From positions 158,469 to 222,468 of the forward strand of contig CAVKGV010000002.1 in NCBI GenBank assembly GCA_963656065.1: 64,000 nt of DNA, given 5' to 3'. Position 1 is the stretch's first letter, and each line of letters opens with the position of its first letter. Positions 27,241-35,424 of this stretch are shown piece after piece. The notes under the pieces are model-generated. The model saw nothing but the letters and a program-made list of their open reading frames with translations. It was not told the DNA's origin and made no database searches. A program made the translations under genes and the position numbers. Origin of the DNA: Hallerella sp963656065 (GTDB taxonomy: Bacteria > Fibrobacterota > Fibrobacteria > Fibrobacterales > Fibrobacteraceae).

Positions 27241-28434
27241 ATGATTATCAAGCCTCTCATCCGCAGCAACATCTGCATCAACGCCCATCCGCAGGGATGC
27301 GCCAAGGACGTCGAACATCAAATCGCTTACGTGGAAAAGAAAGCGGCTTTGCGCGGCAAGCTTCCGAACGCTCCGAAGAACGTTCTCGTCTTGGGATGCT
27401 CCACGGGCTACGGACTCGCCAGCCGAATTTCTGCGGCTTTTGAATGCGGTGCGAACACCATCGGCGTTTCGTTCGAAAGGGAAGGGACCGAGACGAAGAG
27501 CGGCACTCCGGGCTGGTACAACAACATGGCGTTTGATCGCGCGGCAAAGGCCAAGGGGCTCGGCTGCGTGACGTTCAACGGGGACGCTTTCTCCGACGAA
27601 ATGCGGAAGCAGGTCATCGAAGCTTCCAAACAGTTTGGAAAGTTTGACCTGGTAATTTACAGCGTGGCAAGCGCGGTCCGCGTCGATCCGGTCACGGGCG
27701 AAAAATATCGCAGCGTGCTGAAACCTCTCGAAAAGACGTTCTCCGGTGCGACGATGGATGTCGTCACGGGCAAGTTCTCCATCATCACCGCGGAAGTCGC
27801 AAACGAAGAAGAAAAACGCCAGACGGTAAAGGTCATGGGCGGCGAAGACTGGGCGCGCTGGATTCACCAGCTTTCCGAAGCGGGCGTCCTTGCCGAAGGC
27901 GTCAAGACTGTCGCCTATTCCTACATCGGACCGACCTACACCCACGCCATTTACCGCGACGGCACCATCGGCGCGGCCAAGAAGGACATCGAACGGACTG
28001 CCCGCGAACTCGACGCGGAACTCTCGAAAACCCTCCACGGCGAAGCGTACATCTCCGTGAACAAGGGGCTTGTGACGCGTTCCTCGGCGGTCATTCCGCT
28101 GATTCCGCTCTACATCTCCATCCTCTTCAAGATTATGAAGCGGAACGGCACGCACGAAGGTTGCATCGAACAGATGGAACGTCTGTTTGCGGAACGCCTT
28201 TACACGGGAAAGCCTGTGCCGACCGACGACGAGCACCGCATCCGCATCGACGAACTGGAACTCGACCCGAAGGTCCAGGACGAAGTCGCCAAGTATATGC
28301 CGATCGTAAACGAAAACAACATCGCCGAACTCGGAGACATCGAAGGTTATCGCCACGATTTCCTTGCGACAAACGGCTTTGACATCGAAGGCATCGACTA
28401 CGACAAGGATGTCGAACGGATGGACACGATTTAA
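27241..28434 (+). CDS. fabV: Enoyl-ACP reductase, FabV type
   Basis: Reduces trans-2-enoyl-ACP (or enoyl-CoA) with NADH as the last step of each elongation cycle. The 397-residue length fits FabV, not FabI. Seen are the cofactor loop LGCSTGYGLASR, the FabV-type segment SFEREGTETKSGTPGWYNN, and the Tyr-x8-Lys active site in YRDGTIGAAK. AAAGGA lies 5-6 bases before the ATG. It is the last gene of the cluster, before a strong terminator. FabV also occurs as a crotonyl-CoA reductase (trans-2-enoyl-CoA reductase), so a role with CoA esters is possible. Confidence 0.95.
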   Translation: MIIKPLIRSNICINAHPQGCAKDVEHQIAYVEKKAALRGKLPNAPKNVLVLGCSTGYGLASRISAAFECGANTIGVSFEREGTETKSGTPGWYNNMAFDRAAKAKGLGCVTFNGDAFSDEMRKQVIEASKQFGKFDLVIYSVASAVRVDPVTGEKYRSVLKPLEKTFSGATMDVVTGKFSIITAEVANEEEKRQTVKVMGGEDWARWIHQLSEAGVLAEGVKTVAYSYIGPTYTHAIYRDGTIGAAKKDIERTARELDAELSKTLHGEAYISVNKGLVTRSSAVIPLIPLYISILFKIMKRNGTHEGCIEQMERLFAERLYTGKPVPTDDEHRIRIDELELDPKVQDEVAKYMPIVNENNIAELGDIEGYRHDFLATNGFDIEGIDYDKDVERMDTI

Positions 28435-28455
28435 TTTCGCAAAAAATCAACTCTC

Positions 28456-28482
28456 AAACCGTCCCCAAAGGACGGTTTTTCG
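28456..28482 (+). terminator. Rho-independent terminator after fabV
   Basis: AAACCGTCC pairs with GGACGGTTT across CCAAA and is followed by Ts. Confidence 0.9.
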
Positions 28483-28520
28483 CTTTTAAAAAGCAAGGAC
28501 AAATTGTGTTTGGGGTGCTA

Positions 28521-28550
28521 AAACAAAAAAAACTCCGAAACATCGGAGTT
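28521..28550 (-). terminator. Rho-independent terminator after tRNA-Gly
   Basis: AACTCCGA (28531-28538) pairs with TCGGAGTT (28543-28550); on the minus strand eight Ts and a further T run follow. It may also back up fabV termination on the plus strand. Confidence 0.85.
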
Positions 28551-28555
28551 TTTAG

Positions 28556-28627
28556 AGCGGCGGACCGGGATCGAACCGGCAACCATTAGCTTGGAAGGCT
28601 AAAGCTCTACCATTGAGCTACCGCCGC
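28556..28627 (-). tRNA. tRNA-Gly (anticodon TCC)
   Basis: On the minus strand GCGGCGG pairs with CCGCCGC as the acceptor stem. The D arm is TAGCTCAATGGTAGAGC, the anticodon loop CTTCCAA carries TCC, and the T arm is CCGGTTCGATCCCGG. CCA is not encoded. It stands alone between fabV and infC and has its own terminator. In many bacteria tRNA-Gly(TCC) lies with tRNA-Tyr and tRNA-Thr upstream of tuf; here it is separate. Confidence 0.97.
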
Positions 28628-28751
28628 AGCGATTCCAATTATACAAAAAAAAGTGCGATTTCCAAAGGGGAACTTGCGGAAAAGTTGAACTTTTTCCCGA
28701 GATTTGCTAAATTTCCCGCCAAAATCAACCATCTTCATGAGGTAGTGCAAC

Positions 28752-29390
28752 TTGTATCCCAATCCCCGCCTACGGCAAATGCCGAACCGTCCTGCGGACG
28801 GAACCCGTATCAACGAAGCCATCCACATTTCCCCGATTCGTCTGGTGAAGGATGACGGCTCGCAGGTAATCATTGATACGCGCAAAGCTTTGCAGATGGC
28901 AAAGGACGCCGGACTGGACCTGGTGGAAGTTTCGCCGAACGCGAAGCCTCCCGTCTGCCGCATCATCAATTACGGCAAGTACAAGTTCGAGCAGCTCAAG
29001 CGCAGCAAGGCGGCAAAGGCGAAACAGCATGTCGTAAAGCTCAAGGAAATCAAGATGCACCCGAAGACCGCGGAGAACGATTATCTGTATCGTATCAAGC
29101 AGATGCGCGGCTTCCTCGAAGATGGCATGAAAGTCCGTCTGATTATGCAGTTCCGTGGACGCGAAATGGCGCACATGGATTACGGTCGCCGGCTGATGGA
29201 ACGCGCCAAGCAGGACTTGGCGGATGTCGGCGAATTGGAAACGGATTCGCGGATGGAAGGGAACACGCTTCTCTACATCTACGGTCCCAAACGCGGTGCC
29301 GCTCAAAAGGCCGCAGCGCAAAAGCCCGCAACCGAGCCAAAGGCAGCAGGTGAGGCTAAACAACAAACCCAAGAGGTAAACAATGCCTAA
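28752..29390 (+). CDS. infC: Translation initiation factor IF-3
   Basis: IF-3 keeps the 30S subunit free and checks start-codon pairing. The best start is a TTG at 28752 with GAGG 8-9 bases upstream; the first ATG nine codons later has no such site. A rare start codon is usual for infC and allows autocontrol. The 212-residue protein has RINEAIHISPIRLVKDDG at the N-domain, VSPNAKPPVCRIINYGKYKFE at the linker and VRLIMQFRGREMAHMDYG in the C-domain. The last 30 residues form an Ala/Lys/Gln-rich extension beyond the normal end. It overlaps rpmI by 8 bp. Confidence 0.95.
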   Translation: MYPNPRLRQMPNRPADGTRINEAIHISPIRLVKDDGSQVIIDTRKALQMAKDAGLDLVEVSPNAKPPVCRIINYGKYKFEQLKRSKAAKAKQHVVKLKEIKMHPKTAENDYLYRIKQMRGFLEDGMKVRLIMQFRGREMAHMDYGRRLMERAKQDLADVGELETDSRMEGNTLLYIYGPKRGAAQKAAAQKPATEPKAAGEAKQQTQEVNNA

Positions 29391-29580
29391 GATGAAAACG
29401 CACGGTGGTGCCAAGAAGCGCTTCCGCGTGACCGGCAGCGGCCACGTGAAGTTCAAGCGCGCTGGTCTGCGCCACATTCTTACCAAGATGACGACAAAGC
29501 GCAAGCGCAATCTGCGCAAGGCTGGAACCATCAAAAAATCCGATGAATACAGAGTCAAGCGTCTGCTTGTCAAAGCTTAA
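29383..29580 (+). CDS. rpmI: Ribosomal protein L35
   Basis: A 65-residue basic protein. MPKMKTHGGAKKRFRVTGSG and RKAGTIKKSDEYRVKRLL are typical of L35. It overlaps the infC end and precedes rplT by 14 bp, the standard infC-rpmI-rplT operon. Confidence 0.97.
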   Translation: MPKMKTHGGAKKRFRVTGSGHVKFKRAGLRHILTKMTTKRKRNLRKAGTIKKSDEYRVKRLLVKA

Positions 29581-29594
29581 CAGGAGAGGTAAGA

Positions 29595-29948
29595 ATGCCA
29601 CGTTCTAAGACTAGAGTTCCTTCTCGCGCCCGCCGCAAGAACATTCTCAAAGCTGCCAAGGGTTACTATGGCCGTCGCAAGTCGAATCTTCGTCTTGCGA
29701 AAGATGCCGTCGCCCACGCAGGCCAATACGCATACGCTCATCGTCGCGACAAGAAAGGTGCTTTCCGCTCCCTGTGGATCACCCGTCTCAACGCTGCGGT
29801 GCGTGAATTTGACTTGAGCTACAGCCAGTTCATCCACTTGCTGTCCAAGGCGAACATCAGCATCAACCGCAAGGTCCTTGCCGATCTCGCCGTGAGCGAC
29901 CCGGAAGCGTTTGCCGCCGTCGTCGCGCAGGTGAAGGCTCAGGCTTAA
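29595..29948 (+). CDS. rplT: Ribosomal protein L20
   Basis: A 117-residue basic protein of the large subunit. Landmarks are the start MPRSKTRVPSRARRKNILK, GYYGRRKSNLRLAKDAV, and FRSLWITRLNAAVREFDLSY. AGGAGAGG lies before the ATG. It is the last gene of the operon, with a terminator 20 bp on. In some bacteria L20 represses this operon; no leader structure was identified here. Confidence 0.98.
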   Translation: MPRSKTRVPSRARRKNILKAAKGYYGRRKSNLRLAKDAVAHAGQYAYAHRRDKKGAFRSLWITRLNAAVREFDLSYSQFIHLLSKANISINRKVLADLAVSDPEAFAAVVAQVKAQA

Positions 29949-29968
29949 CCGAAGAGAACAGGTTCTCG

Positions 29969-30006
29969 AAGAATGCCCCGGCTTGCCGGGGCATTCTTGC
30001 GTTTTA
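29969..30006 (+). terminator. Rho-independent terminator after rplT
   Basis: GAATGCCCCGG pairs perfectly with CCGGGGCATTC across a CTTG loop, then TTGCGTTTT. Confidence 0.92.
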
Positions 30007-30051
30007 AAGAAAGAAACTTATCTTGTAAATGATTCTCGATTTGGGGTTAAG

Positions 30052-30951
30052 ATGAAATTGAAAAATATCTCCATTCTGACATTTTTCATTCCGATAGTCC
30101 TCGGGGCGTATGAAGTGAAGGAACCGTTTTTGTGGGATGCTTCGGTGGATTCGGTGGGACAGGTCGTCACAGGTTCTGCCGATGAATCGGCGGGATATTG
30201 GTATGCCTTTAGCGATGGGAATTCTTCTTGGGAATGGCCTTCGGATATAAAGGAAAACGAACTCGGGGATTTCTTTAGGCAGATGGTCAAGGCTTATCAA
30301 AGCGTCCAGGGGAAAATGATTTTTGGCGGGCTAGCCCCTGATGGAGAAATGCTTTCAGGAAAGCCGTACGTCGGAATTGGCTTTAATATCTGGAATTCGG
30401 AACAATCCGGCGTGGACATTTTGAGTTGGGATGGATTTTGCCTGGAGTATCAGGCTTCTATGAATTTTTCGGTGAGATTGAAAAATGAACCCGACGGTTC
30501 TTCCTCTTACGAAGATAATCTTGAAGCGGAGATAAATCGTTCGGATTTGATGGTTGTTGTCGATATCCCGTGGAGTGAATTCAAATTTGAAAGTTGGGGA
30601 CCCGGTGCAACCAAAGAAGAAATCCTTGCCAAAACGGCTGCGGTTTACCTGTTGTTCGCGGGAGATTCCGGAGAGACGGGTGAATTTAAACTGGTTAAGT
30701 TCGGTTCTTTGGGAGCTTGCAACGGAACCGTTTCCCTCCCGAATGTAACCGCTCCATCTCGCTTGAAGGCTCGTCAAATAGCCTTTCGTCAATTTACTGT
30801 CGAAGGTATTGTCCGTCCAACAAATTATCGGCTTTTCGATATAAACGGAGTTTTCTTACGGCAGGGAATTCTGAAAGTTGGCGAAATTCTACAAGTGCCG
30901 CAGTCCCCCGCTGTTTTAAAACTGGGCGGTCAAAGTCTGCTGTTGAAATAA
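30052..30951 (+). CDS. Secreted protein with carbohydrate-binding-like fold and sorting-type C-terminus
   Basis: The ATG at 30052 is chosen because GGGG and a signal peptide (MKLKNISILTFFIPIVLGAY) frame it; the upstream in-frame extension lies in the rplT terminator. The 299-residue protein has a beta-rich domain (EPFLWDASVDSVGQVVTG, GYWYAFSDGNSSWEWPSD, LMVVVDIPWSEFKFESWG) similar in layout to CBM11/CIA30-like or other surface sandwich domains of Fibrobacter. The last 50 residues (NYRLFDINGVFLRQG to SLLLK) match the sorting-type tail found on the hydrolases. No catalytic motif is seen. Function unknown; a role on or near plant cell wall is possible. Confidence 0.7.
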   Translation: MKLKNISILTFFIPIVLGAYEVKEPFLWDASVDSVGQVVTGSADESAGYWYAFSDGNSSWEWPSDIKENELGDFFRQMVKAYQSVQGKMIFGGLAPDGEMLSGKPYVGIGFNIWNSEQSGVDILSWDGFCLEYQASMNFSVRLKNEPDGSSSYEDNLEAEINRSDLMVVVDIPWSEFKFESWGPGATKEEILAKTAAVYLLFAGDSGETGEFKLVKFGSLGACNGTVSLPNVTAPSRLKARQIAFRQFTVEGIVRPTNYRLFDINGVFLRQGILKVGEILQVPQSPAVLKLGGQSLLLK

Positions 30952-30970
30952 TCGCTGTCGGAAAATCCGC

Positions 30971-32134
30971 CTAGTTAAAACTTTCCGCTTTCATCGGTTC
31001 CGTCAGATCGATTTGCAGTTCGCTAGTGTAGGAATCTTCGGTGGCGTTCGTGGTGTAGATGTATTTATCCGGATAACACATGTCCAGACGCCGCTTCAAG
31101 TTGGAAAGTCCAATTCCGCTGCTCACCTTTGTCGATGCGGTATGCGGCGCAACGGAATTTTTTACGCGGCATGTTAATTTGTTCTGAACTTCCGAAATGT
31201 CGATGGAAATATAGCAGGGGTTGCTCGGATGGACGCCGTATTTCATTGCGTTCTCGATGAGCGGCATCATCAGAAGCGGCGCAATTTTCGTTTCGGAATT
31301 TTCCACATGCGTTTTCAGCGAAAAATCCATGTTGCTCCCGAATCGCAACTTTTCCAGTTCGCAGTATTTTGAAAGCACTTCCAGTTCCTGGGAAAGCGGA
31401 ACTTCCCGTTCCTTTGATTCGTTTAAGATTTGGCGCAAAACCGAAGACAGCTGGATCATCGATTTTTGCGCGAGCTTCGGATCGATATCGACCAGGGCGG
31501 TGATGTTGTTCAGCGTATTGAAAAGAAAGTGCGGCGACAGTTGCTGCTTGAGAAAGGCGAGATCCGCTTGCAGGTAGAAGTTCTCCTGGACACGTTTCAG
31601 GTAGGCGTCTCGGGCGTGGATCCCTCCGAGTCGGAACAAGACGTTAAACGCACAGACGATGATGGTGAGCGCAAGGAAAATCAGCAAGACGCTGGCGGCG
31701 CTTTCAATCGAGGACTTCCTGAAAAGCGCTTCGTAAAGCGGCCCGTTTTTTCCCAAAACCCAATAGACGGAAAAATCCTGGATGGCGGATGCTTCCAACA
31801 TGAAGAGAAAATTGAACAGGACGAAAATTGCGAAACGTTTTTTGAAGAAAAAATGCGGGATGAAGATTAGCTGGTTCAGGAAAAATCCCAGCAAGAGGTT
31901 GGAAACGGAGATGAACGAGGCGATGATCTTCTTTTGTGAAAAACTTTCGGAATCCATTCCTGCGGAGGCGGCGACATATCCCACGGCGAGAAAAAAGAGG
32001 AACATCATGGTTCGCAGAATTACGGGCGAAACGGAATTTTTCCCGCAAAGCCAATCCGGAACGTTCTTGTTGATGGGTGCGTGAACGTTCAAACTTTCAA
32101 AGTCGCTTAGGACCAGCTTCTCTTGGCGCATCAT
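30971..32134 (-). CDS. LytS/YehU-type sensor histidine kinase
   Basis: A 387-residue membrane kinase. The start is set at 32134, about 10 bases after TTGGAGG; an ATG at 32143 would be only one base from that site. Four hydrophobic segments occupy about residues 35-185. The His-kinase (PF06580) box is SPHFLFNTLNNITALV, with the autophosphorylated His; the N box is MMPLIENAMKYGVHPSN and the G box SSGIGLSNLKRRL. Such kinases usually pair with a LytTR response regulator, but none is adjacent. It is convergent with the secreted-protein gene and divergent from the sigma gene. Confidence 0.9.
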   Translation of the reverse strand: MMRQEKLVLSDFESLNVHAPINKNVPDWLCGKNSVSPVILRTMMFLFFLAVGYVAASAGMDSESFSQKKIIASFISVSNLLLGFFLNQLIFIPHFFFKKRFAIFVLFNFLFMLEASAIQDFSVYWVLGKNGPLYEALFRKSSIESAASVLLIFLALTIIVCAFNVLFRLGGIHARDAYLKRVQENFYLQADLAFLKQQLSPHFLFNTLNNITALVDIDPKLAQKSMIQLSSVLRQILNESKEREVPLSQELEVLSKYCELEKLRFGSNMDFSLKTHVENSETKIAPLLMMPLIENAMKYGVHPSNPCYISIDISEVQNKLTCRVKNSVAPHTASTKVSSGIGLSNLKRRLDMCYPDKYIYTTNATEDSYTSELQIDLTEPMKAESFN

Positions 32135-32328
32135 GTTTTCCATGCCTCCAATATAGGGATTTTTCCCGGAAAATGACAAAAAGATGACAAAATGACGATA
32201 AATGGAGACAGAATGACGATGAATGTTTTGCCGAAATGAAGGAACTTTCTGACACTTGAAAAAAAACGAGGCTTTATATTTCAATGCGTAGCGGAAAAGT
32301 CGCTGCAACAAAAAAGAGGTAACGTCAG

Positions 32329-33153
32329 ATGAATTCCATTTACTTCAAATACTTGAATGATATCTCCAAGTATCCTCTCCTCTCCCGCGAACAGGAAAAA
32401 GTTTTGATCCAGCTTGCCGCCAAGGGCAATCGCCGCGCTCAGGATCTCCTTGTAAAATCCAATTTAAAGTTTGTCGTGAATATCGCAAATCTCTACAAGG
32501 GCCAAGGGCTCGATGTAAACGAACTTATCAACGAAGGCAATATGGGGCTTATCGAAGCGGCCCGTCGTTTTGATCCGAACCAGAAAATCAAATTTATCAG
32601 CTACGCGGTCTGGTGGATTCGCCAGAACATCACCCGGGCGATTTCCGAAAAAGCGCGCCTTGTCCGCATCAGCGCAGAGAAGGAACTGGTGCTTCGGCGC
32701 TTTAACCGTGCCGCGACGACGACACGCCAGGTCATCGGAGGGCAGATGACGATAGACCCGGAAAGCCTCGAAGGCGAAAGCCGCTACAAGGCAAAAGACA
32801 TCGAAAAAATCCTGATGATGGGTTCCCATGCAACGTCGCTCGATTCTCCGTTTGGCGAAGATGGCGATATGACGCTTGGTGACTGCCTCGCTTCTTCTTC
32901 CGATGCGACAGATGCGCTTGCGGAAAAGAACGGTGAACAGGCTTCCCTAGAGCTTTTGCTGAAGGAAAACCTGACCGATCAGGAACATCGCGTGATAGGG
33001 CTTTACTACGGGCTGGATATGGACGCAGACTTGAACCTGAAGGAAATCGGCAAGATGGTCGGGCTTTCAAAGGAACGCGTGCGCCAGGTGAAAGAAAAGG
33101 CTCTCGCTAAGCTGCGCACGACAAAAATCGACCAGGTCCTCGACGCTGCCTGA
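32329..33153 (+). CDS. RpoD-type sigma-70 factor, short form
   Basis: A 274-residue sigma factor with region 1.2 (IYFKYLNDISKYPLLSREQE), region 2 (DLLVKSNLKFVVNIANLYKG, VNELINEGNMGLIEAARRFDP, the -10 recognition helix FISYAVWWIRQNITRAI), region 3 and region 4 (LTDQEHRVIGLYYGL, LKEIGKMVGLSKERVRQVKEKAL). It lacks region 1.1 and the long spacer, like the short primary sigma factors of Bacteroidetes. It may be the primary sigma or a group 2 factor; sequence alone cannot decide. GAGG lies about 10 bases before the ATG. Confidence 0.93.
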   Translation: MNSIYFKYLNDISKYPLLSREQEKVLIQLAAKGNRRAQDLLVKSNLKFVVNIANLYKGQGLDVNELINEGNMGLIEAARRFDPNQKIKFISYAVWWIRQNITRAISEKARLVRISAEKELVLRRFNRAATTTRQVIGGQMTIDPESLEGESRYKAKDIEKILMMGSHATSLDSPFGEDGDMTLGDCLASSSDATDALAEKNGEQASLELLLKENLTDQEHRVIGLYYGLDMDADLNLKEIGKMVGLSKERVRQVKEKALAKLRTTKIDQVLDAA

Positions 33154-33184
33154 TATTTTCTAGAAACTCTCTCTCCTTTCGAAA

Positions 33185-33209
33185 AACCCGGCGTATGCCG
33201 GGTTTTTTG
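33185..33209 (+). terminator. Rho-independent terminator after the sigma factor gene
   Basis: AACCCGGC pairs with GCCGGGTT across GTAT, followed by six Ts in total. Confidence 0.88.
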
Positions 33210-33221
33210 CTGTACGCTTCA

Positions 33222-33250
33222 AAGAAAAAGTTCCGCGTTGGAGCGGAACC
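33222..33250 (-). terminator. Rho-independent terminator after ahcY
   Basis: On the minus strand GTTCCGC pairs with GCGGAAC across TCCAAC, followed by TTTTTC. Confidence 0.85.
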
Positions 33251-33269
33251 TTTTGGCCTTTCGATAAAA

Positions 33270-34730
33270 TCAGTAGCGGTAGAATTCCGGCTTGTAAGGG
33301 CCTTCGACTTTCACGCCGATGTAATCCGCCTGTTCCTTGCGAAGCGTGGAAAGGTGGACGCCGAGCTTTTCGAGGTGCAGTCGCGCGACCTTTTCGTCGA
33401 GAATCATCGGCAGACGATAAACCTTTCCCTTTTCGTAGCGGTGGCCGCTCGCCGTGGGTTTGCCGGTTGCGGAAAGCCACAGATCGACCTGCGCAATCGT
33501 CTGGTTGGTGAAGCTTGCGCTCATCACGAAACTCGGATGTCCCGTGGCGCAGCCCAGGTTCAGGAGGCGCCCTTCGGCGAGGATTAGCACGCTGTGTCCG
33601 TCGGGGAAGATCCATTCGTCATATTGCGGCTTGATGTTGTTCTTTTTGATGCCGGGAACTTTTGCGAGGCCCGCCATGTCAATTTCGTTGTCGAAATGCC
33701 CGATGTTTCCGACGATGGCGCGATTCTTCATCTTGCCCATCTGGGCTGCGGAGATAATGCCGAGATTTCCGGTTGTCGTGACGAAGATGTCTGCAAACGA
33801 TACGACTTCGTCGAGCGTCTTGACTTCGTAGCCTTCCATGGCGGCCTGGAGGGCGCAGATCGGGTCGATTTCCGTGACGATAACGCGGGCGCCTTGTCCG
33901 CGGAGCGATTGGGCGCAGCCTTTGCCCACATCCCCGTATCCGCAGACCACGGCGACTTTTCCAGCCATCATCACGTCCGTTGCGCGGTTGAGACCGTCGA
34001 TAAGCGAATGGCGGCAGCCGTAGAGGTTGTCGAACTTGGACTTGGTGACGGAATCGTTTACGTTGATGGCGGCAAACGGCAGACGTCCTTCGCGGGCCAT
34101 TTCGTAGAGGCGGTGAACGCCGGTCGTCGTTTCTTCGGAAACGCCTTTGATCTTTGCGCGGAGCTTTGTGAAGTGCTTCGGATCTTTTTCGATTTCCTTG
34201 CGGACGACGGAAAGGAACGCTCCCCATTCCTCGGAATCCGTTTCGGGGTTGTAATCGGGAGCCTTTCCCGCGTCTTCGAATTCCGCGCCGCGGACAATCA
34301 TCATCGTTGCATCCCCGCCGTCATCGACAATCATGTCGGGGCCTTCGCCGTCTGGCCATACGAGAGCCTTTGCCGTGTTGTCCCAGTATTCTTCGAGCGT
34401 TTCGCCCTTCCAAGCGAATACGGGCGTTCCCTTGGGAGCATCGATAGAACCTTTTTTGCCGACGACAATGGCTGCCGCCGCATTATCCTGCGTGCTGAAA
34501 ATGTTGCAGCTCACCCAGCGCACGTCCGCGCCGAGTTCCGTAAGCGTTTCGATGAGAATTGCCGTCTGCACGGTCATGTGGAGACTTCCCATGATGCGAG
34601 CGCCCTTGAGCGGGAATTTTCCTTCGTATTCTTTGCGGAGAGCCATCAGACCGGGCATTTCCGTTTCGGCGAGGTCCAGCTCCTTGCGGCCTTCGACAGC
34701 GAGATTTATATCCTTGATTTTGTATTCCAT
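33270..34730 (-). CDS. ahcY: S-adenosylhomocysteinase
   Basis: Hydrolyses S-adenosylhomocysteine to adenosine and homocysteine and so recycles the product of methylation. The ATG at 34730 has GAGGA about 6 bases upstream; ten residues further upstream in frame are not needed. The 486-residue protein carries the typical GSLHMTVQTAILIETLTELG, CNIFSTQDNAAAA, DGGDATMMI, NDSVTKSKFDNLYGCRHS and the NAD-binding VVCGYGDVGKGCAQSLRG. It ends with the conserved GPYKPEFYRY, with Lys and Tyr that complete the neighbouring NAD site in the tetramer. It carries the extra segment near residues 145-190 usual for bacterial forms. It is transcribed alone. Confidence 0.97.
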   Translation of the reverse strand: MEYKIKDINLAVEGRKELDLAETEMPGLMALRKEYEGKFPLKGARIMGSLHMTVQTAILIETLTELGADVRWVSCNIFSTQDNAAAAIVVGKKGSIDAPKGTPVFAWKGETLEEYWDNTAKALVWPDGEGPDMIVDDGGDATMMIVRGAEFEDAGKAPDYNPETDSEEWGAFLSVVRKEIEKDPKHFTKLRAKIKGVSEETTTGVHRLYEMAREGRLPFAAINVNDSVTKSKFDNLYGCRHSLIDGLNRATDVMMAGKVAVVCGYGDVGKGCAQSLRGQGARVIVTEIDPICALQAAMEGYEVKTLDEVVSFADIFVTTTGNLGIISAAQMGKMKNRAIVGNIGHFDNEIDMAGLAKVPGIKKNNIKPQYDEWIFPDGHSVLILAEGRLLNLGCATGHPSFVMSASFTNQTIAQVDLWLSATGKPTASGHRYEKGKVYRLPMILDEKVARLHLEKLGVHLSTLRKEQADYIGVKVEGPYKPEFYRY

Positions 34731-34914
34731 TAAATCCTCATCGGTTTGTTTTATGCGCAAATATAAAAAAATGCATAGGGTCTTGGTGCTTGGAATTGCA
34801 GACGTCTATGTTTAGGGAGCAGGGATGAGGGATTAATCCGCAAACGTTTAAATTTTTGGGAAGCGTTTAGCGGGACACGGGATGCGGTATTTCTAAGCGA
34901 CCCGTTTTTGCGTA

Positions 34915-35110
34915 CTGTCATTCCCGTGCACGTCCGCCGTGGCGGGCGCAGACACGGGAATCTCTTTTTCACACGGAGATTATCGGGTCAAGCCCGGCAA
35001 TGACAAAAGTCTCGCCCGATAATGACAGTGCCGGGTTAAGTTCGGCAATGACAAGCCGAGCGATCTGTTTTCCGTTCACCGTTGTTCTGGAGCGCAGCGA
35101 CTTGTCTATC
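34915..35110. repeat. Dispersed palindromic repeat cluster in a gene-free gap
   Basis: The gap 34731-35424 has no convincing gene. ATTCCCGTG at 34919-34928 faces CACGGGAAT near 34953-34961. Then come three related units: TCGGGTCAAGCCCGGCAATGACA, CCCGATAATGACA and GCCGGGTTAAGTTCGGCAATGACA (given here as spans around 34982-35052), and TTGTTCTGGAGCGCAGCGAC near 35081-35100. The words GTCATT/AATGAC and TTCTGGAGCG are shared with the repeats at 1000-1300 and 39593-39765. The rest of the gap is T-rich leader for the next gene. Confidence 0.7.
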
Positions 35111-35319
35111 CGGCAACAGTTGGAGGACAGGCTGAATGCGCAATATGACGCGTAGCTGGTATCCTATAGGGCATGGCTCGCTTGTGAAGAACTGTCGGTG
35201 GGTATTTTTTTTTCTTTTTGGACAAGATTGTGTTTGACGGTGAGAATTTGCGCGAAATTTCGAAATATTGTTTGCTTTTGTAACCGTTTGTTTTTTCTTT
35301 CTGAATGTTGAACGTAAAT

Positions 35320-35325
35320 TATAAT
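35320..35325 (+). promoter_or_regulatory. Candidate -10 box for the 35425 lipoprotein gene
   Basis: A perfect TATAAT 100 bp before the start codon. No good -35 hexamer lies 17 bp upstream (CTTTCT), so support is weak. Confidence 0.3.
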
Positions 35326-35424
35326 TCTATCTTTATTTCAAGATTTATAAAAGGACTTTTATGGATAATGCAAGCTCTTTTCTGTAAATTCATGCACAAA
35401 AAGCGGATTTATCCACCCCCTGAT

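Noticed and set aside
28752..29573. Minus-strand frames over infC-rpmI-rplT
   Set aside because: Antisense shadows of three well-recognised ribosome-related genes.
32250..32285. TTGAAA and TATATT as promoter of the sigma gene
   Set aside because: The spacing is only 13 bp, too short for a sigma-70 promoter.
34731..34800. Possible SAM or SAH riboswitch before ahcY
   Set aside because: The leader is short and AT-rich and shows none of the conserved stems of known SAM/SAH riboswitches that I could recognise.
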